Below are positions 1 to 5,455 of a stretch of DNA of 5,614 bases, piece after piece. Position numbers and translations under genes: made by a program. The notes under the pieces are model-generated. The model was not told the origin of the DNA and made no database searches. It was given only the letters and a program-made list of their open reading frames with translations. The stretch lies in assembly GCA_029266295.1 (NCBI GenBank), contig JAQSXD010000273.1, positions 1 to 5,614 of the forward strand, read 5' to 3'. The DNA comes from Bacillota bacterium. Its GTDB lineage: Bacteria; Bacillota; Clostridia; Peptostreptococcales; Anaerovoracaceae. Each line of letters opens with the position of its first letter. Position 1 is the stretch's first letter.

Positions 1-1130
1 TGACGAAATATAAGAAAAACGGAGGGATCCTCATTGTATCCGGCTGCCTGTCTCAGCGCTACGGGGAAGAGCTCTATAAGGAAATGCCCGAGGTGGATAT
101 TTTCCTTGGCGTAAATGACTATCCTGCACTTCCGGAAATACTTAACAACCATGTTAAGGGAAAACGTGAAAAGTATTTCAGCGTCTATGAAAAGGGATTT
201 TTGGAAACAGGATATCGAAAAAGAACAGACGGGGGATACAGCGCGACCATCAAAATTGCTGAGGGCTGCAACAATGTATGCGCTTATTGTGTCATTCCAT
301 CCATTCGCGGGCCTTACCGAAGCAAAAAAATGGAGGATATATTAAGCGAGGCCCGTAAGCTTGCAGCAGACGGCTGCAAGGAGCTGATTCTCATCGCCCA
401 GGACGTTACGGCTTACGGCCTTGATCTTTATAAGGAGCTTCGGCTTGCAAAACTGGTCAAAGAGCTTTGCAGCGTGGAGGGGATTCAGTGGATCAGGCTG
501 ATGTACTGCTACGAAGACCGGATCACCGATGAGCTCATCGAGGTGATGGCCTCCGAAGAAAAGGTCTGCCATTATATCGACATTCCCATCCAACATGTCA
601 GCGACAAGATCCTCAAGTCCATGCACAGAAGATCCACAAAAGCTTCCATACTGAATACCATTGGCAGGCTGCGAAAGGCAATGCCCGATATTCACATCAG
701 AACGACGCTGATTACCGGCTTTCCCGGTGAAGACAAGGACGATTTTCAGGAGCTGATCGAGTTTATAGAAAGTCAGAAATTTGAACGTCTTGGTGTCTTT
801 ACCTACTCCAAGGAAGAAGGAACACCCGCTGCAAAAATGGCGAATCAGGTTCGTGAGGATACGAAGCAAAAACGGAAGGATCTTCTGATGACAAAGCAGC
901 TGGAAATCGCTCTTGCTTCAAACGAGAAGAAGATCGGATCCCTTCTTGAGGTTCTGGTGGAAGAGGCCGAGGAAGACGAAAGCTATATAGGCCGGAGCAG
1001 ATACGATGCACCCGAAATCGATAACACAGTTCTTTTCTCGTCAGATTTTTTATGTATGCCCGGTGATATCGTCAATGTCAGAATCACTGACGCTTTTGAC
1101 TATGATCTCGTCGGCAGAACGGAGGAATAA
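1..1130 (+). CDS. rimO: Ribosomal protein S12 methylthiotransferase RimO (5' end missing)
   Basis: RimO is a cytoplasmic radical-SAM enzyme that adds a methylthio group to the conserved aspartate of ribosomal protein S12. The reading frame is open from base 3, and 375 residues are visible. With a usual family length of about 430-445, some 60 N-terminal residues lie outside the window. The visible start (VSGCLSQRY, codons from about 42) carries the third cysteine of the MTTase domain. The radical-SAM triad CxxxCxxC is in GCNNVCAYCVIP, with cysteine codons at 267, 279 and 288. The C-terminal TRAM domain (about 940-1125) ends in DAFDYDLVG. The preceding DAPEID motif is typical of RimO rather than of the tRNA enzyme MiaB. 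The ATG at 84 is an internal methionine, not the start. The stop TAA (1128-1130) lies one base before pgsA, which points to a shared transcript. Identity as RimO over MiaB is recalled family knowledge, but I am confident of it. Confidence 0.95.
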   Translation, partial: TKYKKNGGILIVSGCLSQRYGEELYKEMPEVDIFLGVNDYPALPEILNNHVKGKREKYFSVYEKGFLETGYRKRTDGGYSATIKIAEGCNNVCAYCVIPSIRGPYRSKKMEDILSEARKLAADGCKELILIAQDVTAYGLDLYKELRLAKLVKELCSVEGIQWIRLMYCYEDRITDELIEVMASEEKVCHYIDIPIQHVSDKILKSMHRRSTKASILNTIGRLRKAMPDIHIRTTLITGFPGEDKDDFQELIEFIESQKFERLGVFTYSKEEGTPAAKMANQVREDTKQKRKDLLMTKQLEIALASNEKKIGSLLEVLVEEAEEDESYIGRSRYDAPEIDNTVLFSSDFLCMPGDIVNVRITDAFDYDLVGRTEE

Positions 1131-1131
1131 T
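1121..1131 (+). promoter_or_regulatory. Ribosome binding site of pgsA, embedded in the rimO 3' end
   Basis: GGAGG at 1121-1125 stands 6 bases before the ATG at 1132 and lies within the last codons of rimO. It fixes the pgsA start. It also implies that ribosomes finishing rimO are delivered to pgsA (translational coupling). Confidence 0.85.
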
Positions 1132-1659
1132 ATGAATTTGCCCAACAAACTGACCATGCTTCGAATAATATTAATTCCGGTGTTTATAATAGTCCTCATG
1201 ACAGGTCACTATTATATCTCAGCGATCATTTTCATTCTTGCCTCAACAACGGATGCCCTCGATGGCTATATTGCAAGAAAGTATAATCTTGTTACAAACT
1301 TTGGAAAGATAATGGATCCGCTGGCGGATAAGATGCTTGTGCTTTCTGCGCTCGTTTGTCTCGTGGAGCTTGGTGATATTGCCGGCTGGATGGTAATTGT
1401 GATCCTAGCAAGGGAGTTTACCATAACAGGATTACGTACAGTAGCTGCCGCTCAAGGAATTGTCATTGCCGCCGGATGGTCTGGAAAGTTCAAAACCGTT
1501 CTACAAATGATCGCCGTTCCGGCACTGCTTCTGCAAAATTGGCCCTTCTCTCTGATCGGCTTTCCGTTTGCAGAAATCATGCTTTGGGCTTCGGTTATCA
1601 TGACCATCATTTCTGGTATTGAATACGTGATCAAAAACAAAAGTGTTTTTTCAACGTAG
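1132..1659 (+). CDS. pgsA: CDP-diacylglycerol-glycerol-3-phosphate 3-phosphatidyltransferase
   Basis: This membrane enzyme makes phosphatidylglycerophosphate from CDP-diacylglycerol and glycerol-3-phosphate, the committed step to phosphatidylglycerol and cardiolipin. The protein has 175 residues, a normal length. The full CDP-alcohol phosphotransferase signature is present at residues 41-66: D41, D44-G45, A48-R49, G58, D62 and D66, so all metal-binding aspartates are intact. The opening MNLPNKLTMLRI is the usual PgsA N-terminus, which settles the start at 1132. An upstream in-frame ATG at 1006 would give a 42-residue extension lying wholly inside rimO. Several hydrophobic segments (about 12-36, 70-90, 120-150 and 150-168) fit a multi-spanning membrane protein. 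It follows rimO by one base and most likely shares its transcript. The pairing of rimO and pgsA is common in Firmicutes and need not mean a functional link. Confidence 0.96.
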   Translation: MNLPNKLTMLRIILIPVFIIVLMTGHYYISAIIFILASTTDALDGYIARKYNLVTNFGKIMDPLADKMLVLSALVCLVELGDIAGWMVIVILAREFTITGLRTVAAAQGIVIAAGWSGKFKTVLQMIAVPALLLQNWPFSLIGFPFAEIMLWASVIMTIISGIEYVIKNKSVFST

Positions 1660-1796
1660 ACAAGGTCATTCAATCAAAGAGTAAAAGGAATACTGATCAA
1701 TATAAAAGTTATTGAGAATGAGTAAAAGAAGAATCAATAAGATAAAAAGTAAAGAAAGAATACAGATACAATAGAGAAAGAAGAGTACAAAGAAAG
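1660..1796 (+). repeat. Purine-rich spacer with degenerate AGTAAAAG-type repeats
   Basis: This gene-free spacer between pgsA and cinA is strikingly rich in A and G on the + strand and poor in C. A motif of the form GAGTAAAAG recurs. Exact copies lie at 1679-1687 and 1720-1728, and related forms start near 1748 (AGTAAAGAAAG) and 1784 (AGTACAAAGAAAG). Each of the first three is followed by a GAAT element and a CAATA element. Spacings are about 41, 27 and 36 bases, so this is a degenerate array rather than a clean tandem repeat. No terminator is visible. The only promoter-like element is TATAAA at 1701-1706, which has no convincing -35. cinA may therefore be read from the rimO-pgsA transcript. 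Confidence 0.5.
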
Positions 1797-3038
1797 ATGA
1801 AATCAGCAATATTAAGTGTCGGAACAGAATTGCTTTTTGGTCAGATTACGAATACCAACTCCGTATTTTTATCCCAACAGCTAAACCTACTTGGGATTGA
1901 TGTGATGTACCACTACACGGTAGGAGATAATCCGAAGCGCCTTGCAGAAATGATTCGTCAGGCTTTCACCGACTGTGATCTGATCATAACAACAGGGGGA
2001 CTGGGACCCACGCAGGATGACCTTACTAAGGAGATTGCTGCCGAGGTTCTCCATGATGAATTAATCCTTCATGAGGATCTGCTGAAGGATCTTGAGGATT
2101 ATTTCATAAGAATCAACCGTGAAATGACAGCAAATAACAAGAAGCAGGTTTATCTGCCTTCCAGAGCAGAAATCTTCGATAATGACGCCGGAACAGCACC
2201 CGGTTTTGCCCTTGAAGAAAACGGAAAAACAATCATCTGCCTACCGGGACCGCCAAGAGAAATGACCCGCATGTTCCAAAGGAGAGTGAAGCCCTATCTG
2301 GAAGCAAAAACAGACAGTGTTATCTTTTATAAACAGCTCCGCACCTTCGGGATCGGAGAGTCCAAGCTGGAGTCCGATCTGCAGCAGTGGATCGACGGAC
2401 AGACGGATCCGACACTGGCCACCTATGCCAAGGAAGGGGAGGCCTGCCTGAGAATTACTTCAAAGCGGCCTACGCTGGAAGAGGCAAAAGCGGCAGTGGA
2501 GGACATGATCCACCAAGTGAATGAAAAAATCGGTTCTTATGTCTACAGCTATGATGATGAAGAGTTTTATCTCGTGGTTGGGAAAAAGCTTATCGACAAA
2601 AACATCACTTTCTCCTGTGCCGAATCTTGTACGGGTGGACTTTTTGCACAGACTATTACAGAGGTTCCGGGTATTTCGGCAGTTTTTGATAGAGGTCTTG
2701 TGACCTACAGCAACAAGGCCAAGATGGAAGAGCTGGGTGTACGGCAGGAGACCCTTGCCCAATATGGCGCAGTGAGCGAAGAAACGGCCATTGAAATGGC
2801 TGAGGGGCTGAAAAAAGCCACCAAAACAAGGCTCTGTATTTCCGTAACAGGAATCGCAGGACCCGATGGAGGAACCGAAGAAAAACCTGTCGGACTGGTT
2901 TATATCAGCGCGATCCTTGACGATAAGAGAATCAGCAAAAAGATCCAGGTTCGGAATATCAGCAGAAAATGGAACCGGAATTACACGGTTTTATGCATGC
3001 TGGACATCATCAATCGCCTCATCGATCAAAGGTTATAA
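1797..3038 (+). CDS. cinA: CinA family protein (MoaB-like plus NMN deamidase domains)
   Basis: This is a full-length CinA of 413 residues. The N-terminal domain (about 1-170) resembles the molybdopterin-binding MoaB/MogA fold. It begins AILSVGTELLFGQITNTN and has the TGGLGPTQDD motif at 66-75. The C-terminal domain (about 255-412) is of the PncC type, which hydrolyses nicotinamide mononucleotide to nicotinic acid mononucleotide and ammonia in pyridine nucleotide salvage. Its motifs are AESCTGG (275-281) and SVTGIAGPDGG (349-359). CinA was named as competence/damage-inducible, and the gene often lies next to recA. Here it lies 2.4 kb upstream of recA. The start is set by the conserved N-terminus, although the ribosome site is weak, with only GAAAG/AAGAG-like purines before the ATG. 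The PncC tail reads NISRKWNRNY where many homologues, from memory, have a GDR-type turn. This is probably lineage variation. Cytoplasmic. Confidence 0.96.
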   Translation: MKSAILSVGTELLFGQITNTNSVFLSQQLNLLGIDVMYHYTVGDNPKRLAEMIRQAFTDCDLIITTGGLGPTQDDLTKEIAAEVLHDELILHEDLLKDLEDYFIRINREMTANNKKQVYLPSRAEIFDNDAGTAPGFALEENGKTIICLPGPPREMTRMFQRRVKPYLEAKTDSVIFYKQLRTFGIGESKLESDLQQWIDGQTDPTLATYAKEGEACLRITSKRPTLEEAKAAVEDMIHQVNEKIGSYVYSYDDEEFYLVVGKKLIDKNITFSCAESCTGGLFAQTITEVPGISAVFDRGLVTYSNKAKMEELGVRQETLAQYGAVSEETAIEMAEGLKKATKTRLCISVTGIAGPDGGTEEKPVGLVYISAILDDKRISKKIQVRNISRKWNRNYTVLCMLDIINRLIDQRL

Positions 3039-3070
3039 TCAAACCGCTGAATTGAGTAAGAATTAAGTAA

Positions 3071-3105
3071 GGGTTGTCTCCGAACCAGGGGCAGCCCTTT
3101 TTTTT
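3071..3105 (+). terminator. Intrinsic terminator after cinA
   Basis: The arms GGGTTGTCTC (3071-3080) and GGGGCAGCCC (3088-3097) pair over 10 positions, with 3 G-U wobbles in RNA, around a 7-base loop. Eight T (3098-3105) follow directly. The hairpin starts 32 bases after the cinA stop and closes the rimO-pgsA-cinA unit. Confidence 0.92.
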
Positions 3106-3124
3106 GAAGAAAAAAGCTTCAAAA
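3102..3124. repeat. 8-bp perfect inverted repeat overlapping the terminator T-tract
   Basis: TTTTGAAG (3102-3109) and CTTCAAAA (3117-3124) are exact reverse complements separated by AAAAAAG. The left arm uses the last four T of the cinA terminator. The repeat lies about 40 bases upstream of the regulator promoter, so it could be an operator or simply AT-rich spacer structure. Confidence 0.4.
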
Positions 3125-3161
3125 TCCATACCGAAATTGTCGGGTTCGTTCCTGTTTGCTT

Positions 3162-3170
3162 TGTTATGAT
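3162..3170 (+). promoter_or_regulatory. Extended -10 promoter for the AraC-type regulator
   Basis: TGT followed by TATGAT (3165-3170) forms an extended -10 element (TGn-TATGAT). No good -35 lies 16-18 bases upstream. The best TTG-like match, TTGTCG at 3137-3142, is 22 bases away. Transcription would start near 3177, just before the ribosome site, giving a leader of about 16 bases. Confidence 0.55.
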
Positions 3171-3179
3171 GAGATTAAA

Positions 3180-3192
3180 AGGAGGAGTTATT
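3180..3192 (+). promoter_or_regulatory. Ribosome binding site of the AraC-type regulator
   Basis: A perfect AGGAGG (3180-3185) stands 7 bases before the ATG at 3193. It decides the start against the in-frame ATG at 3166, which has no ribosome site and lies inside the proposed -10 element. Confidence 0.9.
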
Positions 3193-4062
3193 ATGGAATC
3201 GCTGAAACAATTGAATCTCGCAATGCGATATATCGAGGCCAATTTAGACGGTGATATCGATTTTGGTAAGGCTGCTCAGATCGCATGCTGCTCGGAATAT
3301 CATTTCAGAAGGATGTTTTCCTTTTTAAGCGGAATCTCCCTGAGTGAATACGTAAGGCGCCGGCGTCTGGCCCAGGCTGCTTTGGACATCAGCAGCAGTG
3401 ACATTAAAATTATTGATGCTGCTATAAAATACGGATATGATTCTCCGGATTCCTTTGCGAGGGCCTTTCAGGCACTCCACGGCGTAACCCCAAAAGCAGC
3501 CAGAAAAAAAGGTACTCAATTGAAAGCGGTACCTCCAATGACCTTCCAGCTCACCATAAAAGGAGGAAATGAAATGGATTATCGAATTGTCGAAAAAGAA
3601 GCGTTTCAAGTCATCGGACTTAGAAAGAAAGTAGCCCTGAAATATCAGGGAGTCAATCCTGAAATTGCCGAGATGTGGTCAAGTCTTACCATGGATGATA
3701 TCACAGAACTAAAAGCGCTGTCGAACACGGAGCCTCGTGGTTTTATCAGTGCGACGCTTAATTTTACGGGAGGAAGAGAAGAAGGTACGGAAATCGATCA
3801 CGTGATCGGAGTTGCCGTTCTAGGAAAAGAAGCAGGCCGCTGGCAAACGCTTGAAGTACCAGCCACTGCTTGGGCGGTCTTTACCGTGGTAGGAAAATTT
3901 CCGGATGCCCTTCAGGAAACCTGGGCTAGAATTTTCGCAGAATGGTTTATTGTCTCGGGTTATGAGCTTTCCGAAGGCCCTGAGATCCTCTGGAATGAAC
4001 AGAAGGATACCAGTGTGCCGGATTATAAAAGTGAAATTTGGATTCCTGTCAAGAAAAAGTAA
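3193..4062 (+). CDS. AraC family regulator with C-terminal GyrI-like effector-binding domain
   Basis: This is a 289-residue cytoplasmic transcription regulator. Residues 1-105 form the two-helix-turn-helix AraC domain. The first HTH is around 24-46. The second is around 72-95, ending in the family signature YGYDSPDSFARAF followed by HGVTP (96-100). A short linker leads to a GyrI-like (AraC effector-binding) domain at about 128-289, running from MDYRIVEKEAFQVIGL to EIWIPVKKK near the end. The Rob/YdeE-type arrangement of DNA-binding domain first and ligand pocket second suggests a sensor of small, perhaps toxic, organic molecules. The ligand cannot be read from the sequence. The gene is alone in its transcription unit, with its own promoter after the cinA terminator, and it converges on the hydrolase gene. 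Its targets are unknown and autoregulation is only a possibility. A strong internal ribosome site precedes Met128 and is listed separately. Confidence 0.92.
   Translation: MESLKQLNLAMRYIEANLDGDIDFGKAAQIACCSEYHFRRMFSFLSGISLSEYVRRRRLAQAALDISSSDIKIIDAAIKYGYDSPDSFARAFQALHGVTPKAARKKGTQLKAVPPMTFQLTIKGGNEMDYRIVEKEAFQVIGLRKKVALKYQGVNPEIAEMWSSLTMDDITELKALSNTEPRGFISATLNFTGGREEGTEIDHVIGVAVLGKEAGRWQTLEVPATAWAVFTVVGKFPDALQETWARIFAEWFIVSGYELSEGPEILWNEQKDTSVPDYKSEIWIPVKKK
3557..3576 (+). promoter_or_regulatory. Internal ribosome site and in-frame ATG at the domain boundary
   Basis: TAAAAGGAGGA (3557-3567) is identical over 11 bases to the gene's own ribosome site at 3176-3186. In both places AGGAGG is followed by exactly 7 bases and then ATG (here 3574-3576). 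This ATG is codon 128, in frame, and begins the GyrI-like domain. Initiation here would yield a 162-residue effector-binding domain without the DNA-binding half. Sequence and spacing are seen directly. Use in the cell is inferred. Confidence 0.6.
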
Positions 4063-4071
4063 ATGAGTGAA

Positions 4072-4129
4072 AAATTTCGGCAGCAGAAGAACACTATAGA
4101 AAATCTGTTCTTTCTGCTGCCGCCAATTT
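4072..4129. terminator. Long hairpin between convergent genes, probable bidirectional terminator
   Basis: CGGCAGCAGAAGAACA (4078-4093) pairs with the arm at 4106-4122: 11 bp, one bulged A, then 5 bp, around a 12-base loop. AAATT (4072-4076) and AATTT (4125-4129) extend the stem beyond a small internal loop. The hairpin lies 15 bases after the regulator stop and about 50 bases after the hydrolase stop on the other strand. The T-runs are modest. In the minus direction the stem is followed by AAATTTTT, in the plus direction by AATTT. It therefore looks better as a terminator for the minus-strand gene but could serve both. Confidence 0.75.
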
Positions 4130-4170
4130 GCATATGAAGTTTTTGAACCAAAACAATATGACTGATTTCT

Positions 4171-5019
4171 TTATAAAGCGAAAATCATGTTACCGATTTT
4201 TACAGTAACGGGTTTGGAAAGGATCCATTGATTTGTTGTCCCTGTATCATAATAAAACAGCGCTCCTTTTGACGGATCTGTTCCATCTAGGGCTTCGTTT
4301 GCCGCTTTGACCGCTTCGTCATTCGCCGGTTTATTGATCCAGCCGTTAACGACGGGAGTAAACTGATAATATCCGTTGATATTCTGATAGACCACTCCAT
4401 TGATCGTTGTCGGAAACAATCCGCTCTCCATTCGGTTTACCACCACAGCACCTACTGCCACCTTTGTTTCATAGGACTCGCCTTGGGCTTCTGCATGAAT
4501 CAGCCGTGATAAAAGATCAATTTCAGCCCCTGTGTAGGTTCCGCTGTCAGTCGTATTCTCACCTGTCCCAATCTCTGTACCAGGCGTATTCTCATCAGTT
4601 TCAATCTCAGCACCAGGCGCATTCTCATCAATTTCAATCTCTGCTCCCGGTAAATTTAAGATCTGTCCGATGGTTAGAGCGTCGGTATAAACATTGTTGG
4701 CCTTTCTCAACTGATCCAGTGAGATTTTAAACCTCTGCGAAAGCAGATACAAGGTGTCTCCCTTTTTTACCGTATAGGTTCTGCAGGAGACGTTTAGTTC
4801 CTGTCCGATGTTCAGAGAGGATGTCGTCAGATTGTTATTTTTCATCAAAGTATCGGTGTCGGTATAAAAGACTTGGCCTATTTTAAATAGAGAGTCTCCT
4901 TTTACAACCGTGTACACCGCCGGCGAATCCGCATAAACCGCTCCAGCTGAAGACAACGTGATACAGCAAGCTGCCGCTGTGGTCAGAATGACAGTTCTGA
5001 TCTTTTTTGCATTGAGCAT
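4171..5019 (-). CDS. Secreted cell wall hydrolase: two LysM domains plus SleB-type Hydrolase_2 domain
   Basis: This 282-residue exported protein probably cleaves peptidoglycan. Residues 1-30 form a signal peptide: KK near the N-terminus, a hydrophobic stretch at 10-28, and a likely cut after AVYA30. Two LysM peptidoglycan-binding domains follow, at about 36-77 (YTVVKGDSLFKIG) and 82-123 (YTVKKGDTLYLLSQRF). A low-complexity acidic linker with three 11-residue repeats spans 125-157. The C-terminal domain (about 166-282) is of the SleB/CwlJ type. LIHAEAQGE places the presumed catalytic glutamate at E177, and VAVGAVVVNRM, FP and a final IGNMIFAL also match the family. SleB and CwlJ act on spore cortex in germination, but LysM-bearing relatives also act in vegetative or mother-cell walls, so the stage is open. 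The start is supported by AGGAGG 7 bases upstream. The gene stands alone, divergent from recA and convergent with the AraC-type regulator. Confidence 0.92.
   Translation of the reverse strand: MLNAKKIRTVILTTAAACCITLSSAGAVYADSPAVYTVVKGDSLFKIGQVFYTDTDTLMKNNNLTTSSLNIGQELNVSCRTYTVKKGDTLYLLSQRFKISLDQLRKANNVYTDALTIGQILNLPGAEIEIDENAPGAEIETDENTPGTEIGTGENTTDSGTYTGAEIDLLSRLIHAEAQGESYETKVAVGAVVVNRMESGLFPTTINGVVYQNINGYYQFTPVVNGWINKPANDEAVKAANEALDGTDPSKGALFYYDTGTTNQWILSKPVTVKIGNMIFAL
4549..4647 (-). repeat. Three 33-bp tandem repeats encoding the hydrolase linker
   Basis: Units at 4615-4647, 4582-4614 and 4549-4581 encode GAEIEIDENAP, GAEIETDENTP and GTEIGTGENTT. Neighbouring units differ at 4 and 7 of 33 bases, so the first two are the most recent duplicates. 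GAEI appears once more at residues 164-167, at the entry to the catalytic domain, which suggests where the repeat arose. The array is an acidic, probably flexible spacer between wall-binding and catalytic parts. Confidence 0.9.
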
Positions 5020-5031
5020 TTTGTTCCTCCT
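5020..5031 (-). promoter_or_regulatory. Ribosome binding site of the cell wall hydrolase
   Basis: CCTCCT at 5026-5031 reads AGGAGG on the minus strand, 6 to 7 bases before the ATG whose complement is at 5017-5019. It is a near-perfect site and fixes the start. Confidence 0.9.
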
Positions 5032-5081
5032 TTGCCTTCCGGGTCGGGCGGGTTAGGGCCTGCATACCCGGCAGTATTGAT

Positions 5082-5130
5082 GGTTCTTTAAGAACAGCGA
5101 TTCCGGTTCTTCTGTCAAAGGCTCGGTTCT
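5082..5130 (-). promoter_or_regulatory. Candidate control region of the hydrolase: GGTTCT boxes, palindrome, -35-like element
   Basis: GGTTCT occurs in direct repeat at 5082-5087, 5105-5110 and 5125-5130, offset by 23 and 20 bases (about two helical turns each). The first box overlaps the palindrome GTTCTT-T-AAGAAC (5083-5095). TGTCAA at 5113-5118 reads TTGACA, a perfect -35, on the minus strand. The place where a -10 should lie is occupied by the palindrome and is a poor -10 match. No clear sigma-E, F, G or K promoter was found, so the hydrolase promoter is unresolved. Confidence 0.4.
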
Positions 5131-5349
5131 ATCTACTATTTTAATTCAGAATCCGCAAGATATCTATTGGTAAGTCTGCGCATACAAGGAAGGATTGGGT
5201 AAACCAAGAAAAATATTCATCAGAACCTAAAAGGAAAATATTTACATTTGGATTTTTCTGTGTTAAGCTATACCATATAGTAGATAATACAAGCGCATAA
5301 ACTTCCTATATCCCGCATGAAACAACAGGCAGCCCCCATAAAAAAAGAC

Positions 5350-5378
5350 TTGACCCAAAGAGCGTCTTATATTATGAT
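5350..5378 (+). promoter_or_regulatory. recA promoter (sigma-A type)
   Basis: TTGACC (5350-5355), a 17-base spacer and TATGAT (5373-5378) closely match the sigma-A consensus. A run of seven A (5340-5346) just upstream could act as an UP-like element. The expected start site is about 5384-5386, giving a leader of about 84 bases before recA. Confidence 0.88.
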
Positions 5379-5384
5379 ACTGAT

Positions 5385-5398
5385 AGAACAAATGTTCG
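5385..5398 (+). promoter_or_regulatory. LexA (DinR) operator of recA
   Basis: AGAACAAATGTTCG contains GAAC-N4-GTTC with perfect half-sites and matches the Gram-positive SOS box (consensus close to CGAACRNRYGTTCG) except for the first base. It covers the expected transcription start, so bound LexA would block RNA polymerase. This predicts induction of recA by DNA damage. Confidence 0.9.
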
Positions 5399-5415
5399 AT
5401 TTTGCTCATTGATTC

Positions 5416-5441
5416 CATATAGATCGTTACGATCTATCATG
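5416..5441 (+). promoter_or_regulatory. Hairpin in the recA leader
   Basis: ATAGATCG (5419-5426) and CGATCTAT (5430-5437) form a perfect 8-bp stem with a TTA loop. Past a bulged C, CAT (5416-5418) and ATG (5439-5441) add 3 bp. No T-run follows, so it is not a terminator. It lies between the LexA box and the ribosome site, and could affect transcript stability or bind a protein. Confidence 0.55.
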
Positions 5442-5455
5442 AAGAAACATAAAAC

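Noticed and set aside
84..86. ATG at 84 as the start of rimO
   Set aside because: The frame is open to the window edge, and the preceding residues (with VSGCLSQRY) belong to the conserved MTTase domain.
342..1011. Minus-strand open frames opposite rimO (342-869 and 799-1011)
   Set aside because: They are shadows of a strongly conserved gene, with no ribosome site and no recognisable domain.
1006..1131. 42-residue N-terminal extension of PgsA from ATG 1006
   Set aside because: It lies inside rimO and has no ribosome site. MNLPNKLT at 1132 is the family's normal start and has GGAGG before it.
2935..3000. Possible frameshift at the CinA C-terminus, where the usual GDR-type turn reads ISR
   Set aside because: The frame continues to a normal length and end, and the downstream residues still fit the domain, so substitution is the simpler explanation.
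2460..3066. Open frames within cinA on both strands (2460-2762 -, 2521-2703 +, 2866-3066 +)
   Set aside because: The cinA protein motifs are continuous across this region, so these alternative frames have no support.
3166..3192. Start of the AraC-type regulator at ATG 3166
   Set aside because: No ribosome site precedes it and it overlaps the extended -10 element, whereas ATG 3193 has a perfect AGGAGG.
4549..4647. 33-bp repeats as a CRISPR array
   Set aside because: The units are directly adjacent without spacers and are translated in frame as the hydrolase linker.
4407..4730. Plus-strand frame opposite the hydrolase, with repeated QFQSQHQAHSH-like residues
   Set aside because: The apparent peptide repeat is only the reverse complement of the 33-bp linker repeats. 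It has no ribosome site.
4883..5065. Minus-strand 60-residue frame overlapping the hydrolase start (MQALTRPTRK...)
   Set aside because: It has no ribosome site, and it overlaps the Shine-Dalgarno and signal peptide of the real gene in another frame.
5328..5346. GGCAGCCC plus an A-run before recA, resembling one arm of the cinA terminator (3090-3097)
   Set aside because: The matching left arm is missing, so no hairpin forms. The 8-base match is probably chance, and the A-run is better read as part of the recA promoter.
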